64,000 nucleotides of DNA, from the NCBI RefSeq assembly GCF_030161255.1, contig NZ_BSPX01000010.1, forward strand, positions 1 to 64,000. The letters are read 5' to 3'. Positions 19,307-27,623 of the stretch are shown here, piece by piece; within the stretch, counting starts at the first letter, position 1, and the number at the start of each line of letters is the position of its first letter. The notes below the pieces were generated by a model. The model was not told the origin of the DNA. It did not search any database and saw nothing but the letters and a program-made list of their open reading frames with translations. The stretch comes from Zoogloea oryzae. Lineage in GTDB: Bacteria; Pseudomonadota; Gammaproteobacteria; Burkholderiales; Rhodocyclaceae. A program made the translations under genes and the position numbers.

Positions 19307-19984
19307 ATGGCAATCACCGACTGGCCTGCCGACGAACGCCCTCGTGAGCGCCTGCTCGCCCGGGGCGCCGCCGCGCTCTCCGACGCCGAACTCCTGGCGC
19401 TGTTCCTGCGCGTAGGCATCAAGGGCAAGAGCGCCGTGGATCTCGCCCGCGACCTGCTCACCGAGTTCGGCAGCCTGACCGCCCTGTGCAGCGCATCGCC
19501 CGGCGCCTTCTCGGCGATCCCCGGAATGGGTCTCGCCAAGTATGCCCAGCTGCAGGCCGTGCTCGAGCTCGCCCGCCGCGCCCTGGGCGAGGAGATGGCC
19601 CAGCGCGATGTGTTCGACTCCCCCGCCGCAGTGCGCGACTGGCTGCGTCTCAAGCTCGGCCGGCTGCCCCGCGAAGTCTTCCTGGTGATCCTGCTCGACA
19701 GCCAGAACCGGGTCATCGGCAGCGAGGAACTCTTCCAGGGCACCCTCGCCCAGACCTCAGTCCATCCCCGCGAAGTAGTCAAACTGGTGCTCGCCCACAA
19801 CGCCGCGGCGGTCATCCTGGCCCACAACCATCCATCGGGTGTCGGCGAGCCCAGCCAGGCCGATCGGCTCCTCACCGACACCCTCAAACAGGCGCTCGCG
19901 CTTGTGGACGTGCGGGTTCTGGACCACTTCATCGTCGCCGGCAATGCCAGTCCGGTATCCTTCGCAGAGCGCGGCCTGCTCTAG
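19307..19984 (+). CDS. radC: RadC family JAB domain protein
   Basis: 225 aa. The N-terminal half holds helix-hairpin-helix-like segments (ALSDAELLALFLRVGIKGKS, AIPGMGLAKYAQLQAV). The C-terminal half is a JAB1/MPN metalloprotease-like fold with the zinc ligand motif HNHPSGVGEPSQAD. The molecular role is unsettled; the old DNA-repair assignment is not well supported. It is transcribed away from coaBC. A TATAAT at 19268-19273 may be the -10 of its promoter, with no good -35. Confidence 0.9.
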   Translation: MAITDWPADERPRERLLARGAAALSDAELLALFLRVGIKGKSAVDLARDLLTEFGSLTALCSASPGAFSAIPGMGLAKYAQLQAVLELARRALGEEMAQRDVFDSPAAVRDWLRLKLGRLPREVFLVILLDSQNRVIGSEELFQGTLAQTSVHPREVVKLVLAHNAAAVILAHNHPSGVGEPSQADRLLTDTLKQALALVDVRVLDHFIVAGNASPVSFAERGLL

Positions 19985-20032
19985 GTTTCAAGGGCCTTGA
20001 CGGGCTTTCCGCACGAAAAACGCGGCAAGCTC

Positions 20033-20062
20033 TTGATTCAAGCGAAGTTCGTCCTCTATAAT
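20033..20062 (+). promoter_or_regulatory. Sigma-70 promoter of rpmB-rpmG
   Basis: TTGATT (20033-20038), an 18-bp spacer, then a perfect TATAAT (20057-20062), 39 bp before the rpmB start codon. Confidence 0.7.
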
Positions 20063-20100
20063 CGACGGTCTTACCGAATCAAACCAGTTTGGAGCAACAA

Positions 20101-20337
20101 ATGGCTCGCGTTTGCCAAGTGACCGGAAAAGCACCGATGGTGGGCAACAACGTTTCCCACGCGAATAACAAAACCAAGCGCCGCTTCCTGCCGAACCTGC
20201 AAAACCGCAAGTTCTGGAGCGAAGCCGAGAACCGCTGGGTGCGCCTGCGCGTATCCAACGCTGCCCTGCGCACCATTGACAAAAAAGGCATCGACGAAGT
20301 CGTCGCTGAGCTTCGCGCTCGCGGCGAAAAGGTCTGA
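20101..20337 (+). CDS. rpmB: 50S ribosomal protein L28
   Basis: 78 aa, starting MARVCQVTGKAPMVGNNVSH, the standard L28 N-terminus. ATG 20101 has GGAG ahead of it. It is basic throughout and has a single Cys, so it is the non-zinc-ribbon form. First gene of the rpmB-rpmG operon. Confidence 0.97.
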   Translation: MARVCQVTGKAPMVGNNVSHANNKTKRRFLPNLQNRKFWSEAENRWVRLRVSNAALRTIDKKGIDEVVAELRARGEKV

Positions 20338-20365
20338 TCCTTTTAACACCAGGAGATAGATCGAA

Positions 20366-20533
20366 ATGGCAAAAGGCGGCCGCGAAAAGATCAAGCTCGA
20401 GTCCACCGCTGGGACCGGGCATTTCTACACCACGTCCAAGAACAAGCGCACCACCCCCAACAAGCTGGAATTCAGCAAGTACGACCCCGTTGCCCGCAAG
20501 CACGTGCCGTACAAGGAAGTGAAACTCAAGTAA
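20366..20533 (+). CDS. rpmG: 50S ribosomal protein L33
   Basis: 55 aa, MAKGGREKIKLESTAGTGHF at the start and HVPYKEVKLK at the end. It contains no cysteine, so it is the zinc-independent form. AGGAGA lies before the ATG, 28 nt after rpmB. Confidence 0.97.
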   Translation: MAKGGREKIKLESTAGTGHFYTTSKNKRTTPNKLEFSKYDPVARKHVPYKEVKLK

Positions 20534-20574
20534 TTGCTTCCGGCACGCGATTACCGCTTGTTGCACCGCAAAAC

Positions 20575-20604
20575 AAACAACCCGCTCTCAGCGGGTTTTT
20601 TGTT
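20575..20604 (+). terminator. Terminator of rpmB-rpmG
   Basis: AACAACCCGCT-CTCA-GCGGGTTTTTTGTT, about 45 nt after the rpmG stop. Confidence 0.93.
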
Positions 20605-20649
20605 GCCTGTCGAAAACGCAGACTCACCACACTCCAGGCCACCCGCCTC

Positions 20650-20665
20650 GTGCCAGATCTGGCAC
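20650..20665. repeat. Perfect 16-bp palindrome between two terminators
   Basis: GTGCCAGATCTGGCAC, self-complementary over its full length. It lies between the rpmG terminator and the cold-shock terminator, where no promoter is expected. Function unknown. Confidence 0.4.
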
Positions 20666-20693
20666 CCATCCCGATCCGGCCCTACAAAACAAA

Positions 20694-20723
20694 ACCGCCG
20701 GCACATTTGCATGTGCCGGCGGT
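20694..20723 (-). terminator. Terminator of the cold-shock gene (minus strand)
   Basis: ACCGCCGGCACAT-TTGC-ATGTGCCGGCGGT, a 13-bp perfect stem. On the minus strand it is followed by TTTTGTTTTG. Confidence 0.92.
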
Positions 20724-20766
20724 CGTGGATCACAACTCCAGGGCCAGGCCCCGAAAGTCGCGAAGA

Positions 20767-20970
20767 TCAGGCGCGTTGAATGTTCGACGCTTGCTTGCCC
20801 TTCGGACCTTGCGTGACCTCAAACTGAACCTTCTCCCCCTCCTTGAGCGACTTGAACCCAGCCATGGTGATGGCGGAGAAGTGCGCAAACAGGTCTTCGC
20901 TACCGTCGTCCGGCGTGATGAAGCCGAAGCCCTTGGCGTCGTTGAACCACTTAACAGTACCAGTTGCCAT
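20767..20970 (-). CDS. Cold-shock domain protein (CspA family)
   Basis: 67 aa, a single cold-shock domain with RNP1 KGFGFITPD and RNP2 DLFAHFSAI. It binds single-stranded RNA/DNA and melts mRNA structure. An AAGGA ribosome site precedes the ATG. A candidate promoter 150 nt upstream would give a long leader, as is usual for regulated csp genes. Which paralogue this is cannot be told. Confidence 0.95.
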   Translation of the reverse strand: MATGTVKWFNDAKGFGFITPDDGSEDLFAHFSAITMAGFKSLKEGEKVQFEVTQGPKGKQASNIQRA

Positions 20971-21127
20971 ATTGCAAGTTCCTTCTTGATTTCAGTAATA
21001 CACGATCCGGACTTCCGGCTTGCGATCGGTCAGGACGGGGAGGTCTCCGGCGCCAAGCCTTCAAAGACATCCCTTTGAAAGCACGCCGCACGAACGCCGC
21101 CTCAACCTTGGCGCGAACACACCCCAA

Positions 21128-21156
21128 CTTTTACGTGACTTGATTCACGTCGTCAA
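21128..21156 (-). promoter_or_regulatory. Candidate promoter of the cold-shock gene with a dyad in the spacer
   Basis: Minus strand TTGACG (complement of 21151-21156), a 17-bp spacer, then TAAAAG (complement of 21128-21133). The spacer contains ACGTGA-N6-TCACGT (21133-21150), a possible operator. It would leave a leader of about 150 nt. The rest of the 392-bp csp-clpS gap (about 21160-21330) is markedly AT-rich and probably holds the clpS promoter, which I could not assign. Confidence 0.45.
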
Positions 21157-21362
21157 CGCATTTGTCGGGCATTAAATTTGCTGCAACACAGCAAAAAACA
21201 GCGCATTTTTTGGCGTTTTTTCTGACAAAAAAGACAAAAGTCTTATTTTTTCATCACTTATTGTTTTCTTGCAGCGCACCAAAAACGACCCGATGCACCA
21301 CCGAGAAGCGGACCGGGAAAGTGTGCCAATTCTCTCTTGCACAATCATCGAGGTTGTTTAGA

Positions 21363-21680
21363 ATGAGTCGCATGGTCATCAAAAAGCAGGAAGAATCGGT
21401 ACTTGAGTCAGAGGTCACGCGGGTCAAACCGCCGCCCCTCTACAAGGTCATGCTCCTCAACGACGATTTCACCCCGATGGATTTCGTGGTGACCGTGATT
21501 CAGAAATTCTTTGCCATGGACCGCGAACAAGCGACGCGGGTCATGCTCAAAGTCCACAGAGAGGGCGTTGGGGTATGCGGTGTTTTCCCACGGGACATCG
21601 CAGCCACCAAGGTCGAGCAGGTCATCGCGTACGCACGTCGGCATCAGCATCCGCTGGCATGCGTCATGGAGGAAAGCTGA
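21363..21680 (+). CDS. clpS: ATP-dependent Clp protease adaptor ClpS
   Basis: 105 aa from ATG 21363. The core PPLYKVMLLNDDFTPMDFVV binds N-degron substrates, and the helix VMLKVHREGVGVCGVFPRDI contacts ClpA. It delivers N-end-rule proteins to ClpAP. It is followed by clpA after one base, the standard operon. Confidence 0.96.
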   Translation: MSRMVIKKQEESVLESEVTRVKPPPLYKVMLLNDDFTPMDFVVTVIQKFFAMDREQATRVMLKVHREGVGVCGVFPRDIAATKVEQVIAYARRHQHPLACVMEES

Positions 21681-21681
21681 A

Positions 21682-23964
21682 ATGATCGCGCAAGAGCTGG
21701 AAGTCAGTCTGCACATGGCCTTTGTCGAAGCACGGCAGAAGCGCCATGAGTTCATCACCGTCGAGCATCTTCTGCTCGCGCTCCTCGACAACCCCTCCGC
21801 GGCCGAAGTGCTGCGCGCCTGCGCGGCCAAGACTGACGAACTGCGCAAAGAGCTGACCAATTTCGTCAACGAGCACACGCCCAAGGTCGAAGGCACCGAA
21901 GACATCGACACCCAGCCGACGCTCGGTTTCCAGCGCGTCATCCAGCGGGCGATCCTCCACGTCCAGTCCTCCGGCAAGAAGGAAGTCACCGGCGCCAACG
22001 TGCTGGTCGCCATCTTCGGCGAAAAGGATTCCCACGCGGTCTACTTCCTGCAGCGGCAGAACATCTCCCGCCTCGACGTGGTGAACTTCATCTCCCACGG
22101 CATCACTAAGAGCCCGCAGCCGGGCGCCGGCCCACAGCCGCGTCCGGCCTCGGGTGATTCCGAGCAGGGCGAGCAGGAGCCGGAAGCCACGACGCCCGGC
22201 GGCGCCCTCGACAACTACACCCAAAATCTCAACCAGCAGGCCCTGCTGGGCAAGATCGACCCGCTCATCGGCCGCGACAAGGAAGTCGAGCGCGTCATCC
22301 AGACCCTCTGCCGTCGCCGCAAGAACAACCCGCTGCTAGTGGGCGAAGCCGGCGTGGGCAAGACCGCCATCGCCGAAGGTCTGGCCCGCCGCATCGTCGA
22401 AGGCCGCGTGCCCGACATCCTGACCGACGCCCAGGTCTACGCCCTCGACATGGGCGCCCTGCTCGCCGGCACCAAGTATCGCGGCGACTTCGAACAGCGC
22501 CTGAAGGCCGTGCTCAAGCAGCTGGTCGAGCACAACAACGCGATCCTCTTCATCGACGAGATCCACACCCTGATCGGCGCTGGCGCCGCGTCGGGTGGCA
22601 CGCTGGACGCCTCCAACCTGCTCAAGCCTGCCCTGTCGTCCGGCCAGCTCAAGTGCATCGGCGCCACCACCTACACCGAGTTCCGCCAGATCTTCGAGAA
22701 GGATCACGCCCTGTCGCGGCGCTTCCAGAAGGTTGATGTGGTCGAGCCGTCGGTGGACGAAACCGTCGAGATCCTCAAGGGCCTCAAGTCGCGCTTCGAG
22801 CAGCACCACGGCATCAAGTATTCGTCGTCGGCCCTGTCCAGCGCCGCCGAGCTGTCGGCCCGCTACATCAACGACCGTCACCTGCCCGACAAGGCCATCG
22901 ACGTGATCGACGAAGCCGGCGCCGCCCAGCGCATCCTGCCCAAGTCGCGCCAGAAGAAGCTCATCGGCAAGACCGAGATCGAGGAAATCGTCGCCAAGAT
23001 CGCCCGCATCCCGCCGCGCAACGTCTCCAACGACGACCGCGCCGCCCTCAAGACGCTGGACCGCGATCTGAAGAACGTGGTCTTCGGCCAGGACGCCGCC
23101 ATCGACGCGCTGGCCAAGGCCATCAAGATGTCCCGTTCGGGCCTCGGCAATCCGCAGAAGCCGATCGGTGCCTTCCTGTTCAGCGGCCCCACTGGTGTCG
23201 GCAAGACAGAAGTCGCCCGCCAGCTGGCCTACACGCTGGGCATCGAGCTCGTTCGCTTCGACATGTCCGAGTACATGGAGCGCCATGCGGTGTCGCGACT
23301 GATCGGCGCCCCTCCGGGCTACGTCGGTTTTGACCAGGGCGGCCTGCTCACCGAGCAGGTCAACAAGAAGCCCCACTGCGTGCTGCTCCTCGACGAGATC
23401 GAGAAGGCCCATCCGGACATCTACAACATCCTGCTGCAGGTGATGGACCACGGCACGCTGACCGACAACAACGGTCGCCAGGCCGACTTCCGCAACACCA
23501 TCCTCATCATGACCACCAACGCGGGCGCCGAAAGCATGCAGAAATCGGTGATCGGCTTCTCGGCCAAACGCGAGATGGGCGATGAGATGGCGGAGATCAA
23601 GCGCCTGTTCTCGCCGGAGTTCCGCAACCGTCTCGACGGCACGATCTCGTTCAAGTCCCTCGACTCCGAGATCATCGTCCGGGTGGTGGACAAGTTCCTG
23701 ATGCAGCTCGAAGCCCAGCTCCACGAGAAGAAGGTCGAAGCCCACTTCACCGACAAGCTCAAGACCTGGCTCGGCCAGAAGGGTTTCGATCCGCTGATGG
23801 GCGCCCGCCCCATGGCGCGGCTGATCCAGGACACGATCCGCTCGGCGCTGGCCGACGAGCTCCTGTTCGGCCGGCTGGCGGGCGGCGGCAGCGTCACCAT
23901 CGACATCGACGACAACGGCAAGGCGCTCCTGCTGTTCGAGGAAATGGCGGAAGCTACGGTATAG
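21682..23964 (+). CDS. clpA: ATP-dependent Clp protease ATP-binding subunit ClpA
   Basis: 760 aa from ATG 21682. The N-domain (residues 1-140) starts MIAQELEVSLHMAFVEARQK and is followed by a Pro/Gly/Glu-rich linker. The first AAA+ module has Walker A GEAGVGKTAIAEG, the second GPTGVGKTEVARQ. It unfolds substrates for ClpP. It is co-transcribed with clpS; clpP is not in the window. Confidence 0.97.
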   Translation: MIAQELEVSLHMAFVEARQKRHEFITVEHLLLALLDNPSAAEVLRACAAKTDELRKELTNFVNEHTPKVEGTEDIDTQPTLGFQRVIQRAILHVQSSGKKEVTGANVLVAIFGEKDSHAVYFLQRQNISRLDVVNFISHGITKSPQPGAGPQPRPASGDSEQGEQEPEATTPGGALDNYTQNLNQQALLGKIDPLIGRDKEVERVIQTLCRRRKNNPLLVGEAGVGKTAIAEGLARRIVEGRVPDILTDAQVYALDMGALLAGTKYRGDFEQRLKAVLKQLVEHNNAILFIDEIHTLIGAGAASGGTLDASNLLKPALSSGQLKCIGATTYTEFRQIFEKDHALSRRFQKVDVVEPSVDETVEILKGLKSRFEQHHGIKYSSSALSSAAELSARYINDRHLPDKAIDVIDEAGAAQRILPKSRQKKLIGKTEIEEIVAKIARIPPRNVSNDDRAALKTLDRDLKNVVFGQDAAIDALAKAIKMSRSGLGNPQKPIGAFLFSGPTGVGKTEVARQLAYTLGIELVRFDMSEYMERHAVSRLIGAPPGYVGFDQGGLLTEQVNKKPHCVLLLDEIEKAHPDIYNILLQVMDHGTLTDNNGRQADFRNTILIMTTNAGAESMQKSVIGFSAKREMGDEMAEIKRLFSPEFRNRLDGTISFKSLDSEIIVRVVDKFLMQLEAQLHEKKVEAHFTDKLKTWLGQKGFDPLMGARPMARLIQDTIRSALADELLFGRLAGGGSVTIDIDDNGKALLLFEEMAEATV

Positions 23965-23990
23965 TCTCGCCGCGCGCGTCGCACACAACC

Positions 23991-24021
23991 CACGGGCGGC
24001 CCATGCCGCCCGTGTGCTTTT
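23991..24021 (+). terminator. Probable terminator after clpA
   Basis: CACGGGCGGC-CCAT-GCCGCCCGTG followed by TGCTTTTG. The stem is strong but the T tract is interrupted. It lies 27 nt past the clpA stop. Confidence 0.65.
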
Positions 24022-24066
24022 GTGGGCCGCGATCTCCCTTCCCATCCTGATTCTCACGGAGTTGCC

Positions 24067-24546
24067 ATGGATTTCCAGACCACCGATCTTTGCGATGCCA
24101 ACGAAGGCAAGGTGCGCGCCGTCGCGCCGATGTTCCGCAGCTTTGGCGGCAAGACCCGCTTTGCCGGCCCGATCCGCACCCTCAAGGTCTTCGAGGATAA
24201 CTCGCTGGTCCGCAGCACCCTCGAAACCGCCGGCAACGGCGCGGTGCTGGTGGTCGACGGCGGCGGCTCGATGCGCTGCGCGATGGTCGGCGACCAGCTT
24301 GCGCTCCTGGGCGTCAAGAACAACTGGGCCGGCATCGTCGTCTATGGATGCATTCGCGATTCCGGCCCGATCGCCGGCATGGACATCGGTGTCTTCGCCC
24401 TCGGCACCCACCCCATGAAGAGCGTCAAGAAAGGCGCCGGCGATGTGGACATCCCGGTCACCTTTGGCGGGGTCACCTTCACGCCGGGCGAGTACATCTA
24501 CGCGGACGAAGATGGCGTGATCGTCTCGGCGACAGCACTGCTGTAA
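24067..24546 (+). CDS. RraA family protein (RNase E inhibitor-like / HMG aldolase-like)
   Basis: 159 aa, the RraA length. Family blocks are TTDLCDANEGKVRAVAPMFR, FAGPIRTLKVFEDNSLVR, and GGGSMRCAMVGDQLA with GIVVYGCIRDSGPIAGMDIG. The family includes E. coli RraA, which inhibits RNase E, and 4-hydroxy-4-methyl-2-oxoglutarate aldolases. The G-x20-R-D signature of the aldolases is present (CIRDSG), so enzymatic activity is possible. It stands alone between clpA and aceA. Confidence 0.85.
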   Translation: MDFQTTDLCDANEGKVRAVAPMFRSFGGKTRFAGPIRTLKVFEDNSLVRSTLETAGNGAVLVVDGGGSMRCAMVGDQLALLGVKNNWAGIVVYGCIRDSGPIAGMDIGVFALGTHPMKSVKKGAGDVDIPVTFGGVTFTPGEYIYADEDGVIVSATALL

Positions 24547-24868
24547 ACCTGCCCGCACAATAAAAAACGACGCGGCGCAGCGAATTTTCATTTCACTGGC
24601 GCCGACGTCGTTTCACGATATAAAAAATTGGCACCAACGCATTGATTAGCAACGTAAATTTATTTCTTATGTCTTATATAAGACTTGTTGCTGCCATGCA
24701 AAATCCTGCCTATACTGTCTCCTGTTGATCGAGGTTCCGGAAGCGCTGTTTCAGCCAGACCGGCCCCGCTCAAGCAGAGCAAGAGTTACGCAACGCCCCC
24801 ACCCCAAGCAGGTTGAGCGTGCGCCTCGGCTTTCCCTCCCTTCACCCTATGTTTGTAAAGGATGTCGT
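24547..24868 (+). promoter_or_regulatory. 322-bp aceA upstream region with palindrome and promoter
   Basis: An imperfect dyad at about 24566-24612 (AACGACG ... CGTCGTT) may terminate the RraA-like gene. A perfect 14-bp palindrome GTCTTATATAAGAC (24671-24684) ends 3 bp before a -35 TTGCTG (24688-24693). After a 17-bp spacer comes TATACT (24711-24716). The palindrome is placed where an activator or repressor of aceA would bind; the regulator is not identified. The leader to the ATG is about 145 nt. Confidence 0.6.
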
Positions 24869-26182
24869 ATGTCTCTGACCCGCGAACAGCAAATCGCCGC
24901 CCTCGAAAAAGACTGGGCTGAAAACCCCCGCTGGAAGGGCGTCAAGCGCGGCTACACCGCTGCTGACGTCGTCCGTCTGCGTGGCTCCCTGCAGCCCGAA
25001 TACACCCTGGCCCAGCGCGGCGCCAAGGTTCTGTGGGACAAGGTCAACGGCGGCGCCAAGAAGGGCTACGTGAATGCCTTCGGCGCGATCACCGCTGGTC
25101 AAGCCATGCAACAGGCCAAGGCTGGCCTGGAAGCCGTGTATCTGTCCGGCTGGCAGGTTGCCGCCGACGGCAACACCTCCGAAACCATGTACCCGGACCA
25201 GTCGCTGTACGCCTACGACTCCGTGCCGACCATGGTTCGCCGCATCAACAACACCTTCAAGCGTGCCGACGAGATCCAGTGGTCCCGTGGCATCAACCCG
25301 GGCGACGAAGGCTTCATCGACTACTTCCTGCCGATCGTTGCCGACGCTGAAGCCGGTTTCGGTGGCGTGCTGAACGCCTTCGAACTGATGAAGAACATGA
25401 TCGCCGCCGGTGCCGCTGGCGTTCACTTCGAAGACCAGCTGGCTGCCGCCAAGAAGTGTGGCCACATGGGCGGCAAGGTGCTCGTCCCGACCCGTGAAGC
25501 CTGTGAAAAGCTGATCTCCGCTCGTTTCGCTGCCGACGTCATGGGCGTTCCGACCCTGATCCTGGCCCGTACCGATGCCGAAGCAGCCAACCTGATCACC
25601 TCCGACTACGACGAGAACGACAAGCCGTTCCTCACCGGCGAGCGCACCCAGGAAGGCTTCTTCCGCGTCAAGAACGGTCTGGAGCAGTCCATCTCCCGCG
25701 GCGTCGCTTACGCTCCGTACGCTGACCTCGTCTGGTGCGAAACCGGCGTGCCCGATATCGGCTTCGCCCGTGAATTCGCCCAAGCCGTGCTGGCCGCCTG
25801 CCCGGGCAAGCTGCTGTCCTACAACTGCTCGCCGTCCTTCAACTGGAAGAAGAACCTCAACGACTCGCAGATCGCTTCCTTCCAGGAAGAACTGTCGGCG
25901 CTGGGCTACAAGTACCAGTTCATCACCCTGGCTGGCATCCACGTCAACTGGTACAACACCTTCAAGTTCGCCAAGGCCTACGCCGGCGGCGAAGGCATGA
26001 AGCACTACGTTGAAATGGTCCAAGAGCCGGAATTCGCCGCTCGCGAACAAGGCTACACCTTCGTCTCGCACCAGCAAGAAGTCGGCACCGGCTACTTCGA
26101 CGACGTGACCACCGTCATCCAGGGCGGCTCCTCCTCCGTCAAGGCCCTCACCGGCTCCACCGAAGAAGAGCAGTTCCACTAA
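24869..26182 (+). CDS. aceA: Isocitrate lyase
   Basis: 437 aa from ATG 24869. It has the signature KKCGHMGGKVLVPTREA with the catalytic Cys, the metal-binding stretch DAEAGFGGVLNAFELMKNMI, and NCSPSFNWKKNL. It splits isocitrate to glyoxylate and succinate for growth on acetate or fatty acids, including PHB breakdown products. Monocistronic, with its own promoter and strong terminator. Codon bias is strong, suggesting high expression. Malate synthase is not in the window. Confidence 0.97.
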   Translation: MSLTREQQIAALEKDWAENPRWKGVKRGYTAADVVRLRGSLQPEYTLAQRGAKVLWDKVNGGAKKGYVNAFGAITAGQAMQQAKAGLEAVYLSGWQVAADGNTSETMYPDQSLYAYDSVPTMVRRINNTFKRADEIQWSRGINPGDEGFIDYFLPIVADAEAGFGGVLNAFELMKNMIAAGAAGVHFEDQLAAAKKCGHMGGKVLVPTREACEKLISARFAADVMGVPTLILARTDAEAANLITSDYDENDKPFLTGERTQEGFFRVKNGLEQSISRGVAYAPYADLVWCETGVPDIGFAREFAQAVLAACPGKLLSYNCSPSFNWKKNLNDSQIASFQEELSALGYKYQFITLAGIHVNWYNTFKFAKAYAGGEGMKHYVEMVQEPEFAAREQGYTFVSHQQEVGTGYFDDVTTVIQGGSSSVKALTGSTEEEQFH

Positions 26183-26225
26183 GCTTCGATCGCCGGTAAC
26201 CCTCACCGGCACGCTTGGTCGATCG

Positions 26226-26257
26226 ACCCCCGCGGGCGCAAGCCCCCGGGGGTTTTT
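26226..26257 (+). terminator. Terminator of aceA
   Basis: ACCCCCGCGGGC-GCAA-GCCCCCGGGGGT followed by TTTT, with one mismatch in the stem. Confidence 0.9.
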
Positions 26258-26325
26258 CACTTGGTTTTCCGGGACCGGTGCGGGCCTCCGGTAGAATCGG
26301 GCGCTTTCGCCCCTCCGCCCACGCC

Positions 26326-27189
26326 ATGCAATCCCTCTGGATGATCGTCGCCAGCCTGCTGTTCGCCTGCATGGGCGTCTGCGTCAAGCTCGGCTCGTCG
26401 CATCTATCCACCGGCGAACTGGTGTTCTACCGGGGCGCTGTCGGCTTCGTGATGATGCTGGCACTAATCCGCTGGCAGGGCATCCCGTGGCGCACGCCCC
26501 ACTGGCGCATGCAGCTGTCCCGCGGGTTCTCCGGCACCATCTCGCTGATGTGCTACTTCTTTGCCCTCGGCGTACTGCCGCTGGCGACCGCCGTCACCCT
26601 CAGCTACACCTCACCGCTCTTCGTCGCCCTGCTGCTGATTCTGTGGTTCGGCGAGCGCCCCGGACGCGGCGCCCTCGCCGCCATCGCCCTGGGCTTTGCC
26701 GGCGTGGTGATGCTCCTCAAGCCCACCCTGCAGCCAGACCAATGGTTCGGCGCGCTGGTCGGCATGGCGGGTGGCATGCTGGCGAGCATCGCCTACATCA
26801 ACGTGCGCGAGCTCGGCCGCGTCGGCGAGCCAGAAGCCCGCACCGTGCTGTGGTTCTCCTTCGTCACCAGCCTGTTCGGTCTGGGCTGGGCGATGCTGTC
26901 CGGCGGCCTGCATCCGATGGCCGCCCACACGCTGGCGATCGTCCTGGGCGTGGGCGGCTTCGGCGGCTTCGCCCAGCTCGCCATGACCCGCGCCTACCGC
27001 TACGGCAAGACGGTCGTGTCGGCCAACCTGTCTTACAGCACGGTGATCTTCTCGAGCCTGTTCGGCGTCGCCCTGTGGGACGAGCGCCTGCCCTGGGCCT
27101 CGCTGCTGGGCATCGCCACCATCATCGCCAGCGGCGTGCTGATCTCCGCCGTCTCGCGCCGACCCGCGCCAGCGCTTGAGTCCGATTGA
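26326..27189 (+). CDS. EamA/DMT superfamily transporter
   Basis: 287 aa from ATG 26326. It has ten predicted hydrophobic helices in two EamA repeats (about 1-135 and 145-280), e.g. LPLATAVTLSYTSPLFVALL in the first and TVVSANLSYSTVIFSSLFG in the second. The family exports amino acids, metabolites or drugs across the inner membrane; the substrate is unknown. No operon partner: the next gene has its own ribosome site 60 nt later. Confidence 0.85.
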   Translation: MQSLWMIVASLLFACMGVCVKLGSSHLSTGELVFYRGAVGFVMMLALIRWQGIPWRTPHWRMQLSRGFSGTISLMCYFFALGVLPLATAVTLSYTSPLFVALLLILWFGERPGRGALAAIALGFAGVVMLLKPTLQPDQWFGALVGMAGGMLASIAYINVRELGRVGEPEARTVLWFSFVTSLFGLGWAMLSGGLHPMAAHTLAIVLGVGGFGGFAQLAMTRAYRYGKTVVSANLSYSTVIFSSLFGVALWDERLPWASLLGIATIIASGVLISAVSRRPAPALESD

Positions 27190-27249
27190 AGCGCGGGGCG
27201 CGCGGGGCTACACTGCTGGCATCCCTTCACCCCCAAGAGGACCCAGGAA

Positions 27250-27612
27250 ATGATCACCACCGACCAGAAGGAAAGCCGGGTCAATCTCACCGTCTTCGGC
27301 GAATTCACCCTCGCCGACTACAAGGAATTCGAAGAGGTCGTCAATTACAAGGTCAAGTTTGAAGGGCCGGTCAGCCTGTTCTTCGACCTGCGGGAAATGA
27401 GCGGCTTCACCATCGACATGGCCCTCGAGGAAATCCGCTTCGCCCGGGCCCACGCCCACGATTTCGCGCGCATCGCCATCCTCACCGACGACCAGTGGGT
27501 CGCCTGGAGCGCCTGGCTGTCGAAGATCTTCGTGGATGCCGACGTGCGCGTCTTCGAAGACGCCGATGACGCCGAAGCCTGGCTCAGCGGCATCGAATCG
27601 CCGGTCGCCTGA
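27250..27612 (+). CDS. SpoIIAA-like/STAS-type protein
   Basis: 120 aa with pattern VNLTVFGEFTLADYKEFEEV, SLFFDLREMSGFTIDMALEE and ARIAILTDDQWVAWSAWLSK. This matches the SpoIIAA-like family (a STAS fold without the phosphorylated serine of anti-sigma antagonists). Members are small soluble proteins of unknown role, some thought to bind hydrophobic ligands. Good ribosome site AGGAA. It is followed after 11 nt by the sulfurtransferase, so the two may be co-transcribed. Confidence 0.8.
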   Translation: MITTDQKESRVNLTVFGEFTLADYKEFEEVVNYKVKFEGPVSLFFDLREMSGFTIDMALEEIRFARAHAHDFARIAILTDDQWVAWSAWLSKIFVDADVRVFEDADDAEAWLSGIESPVA

Positions 27613-27623
27613 GGACGCCGGTC

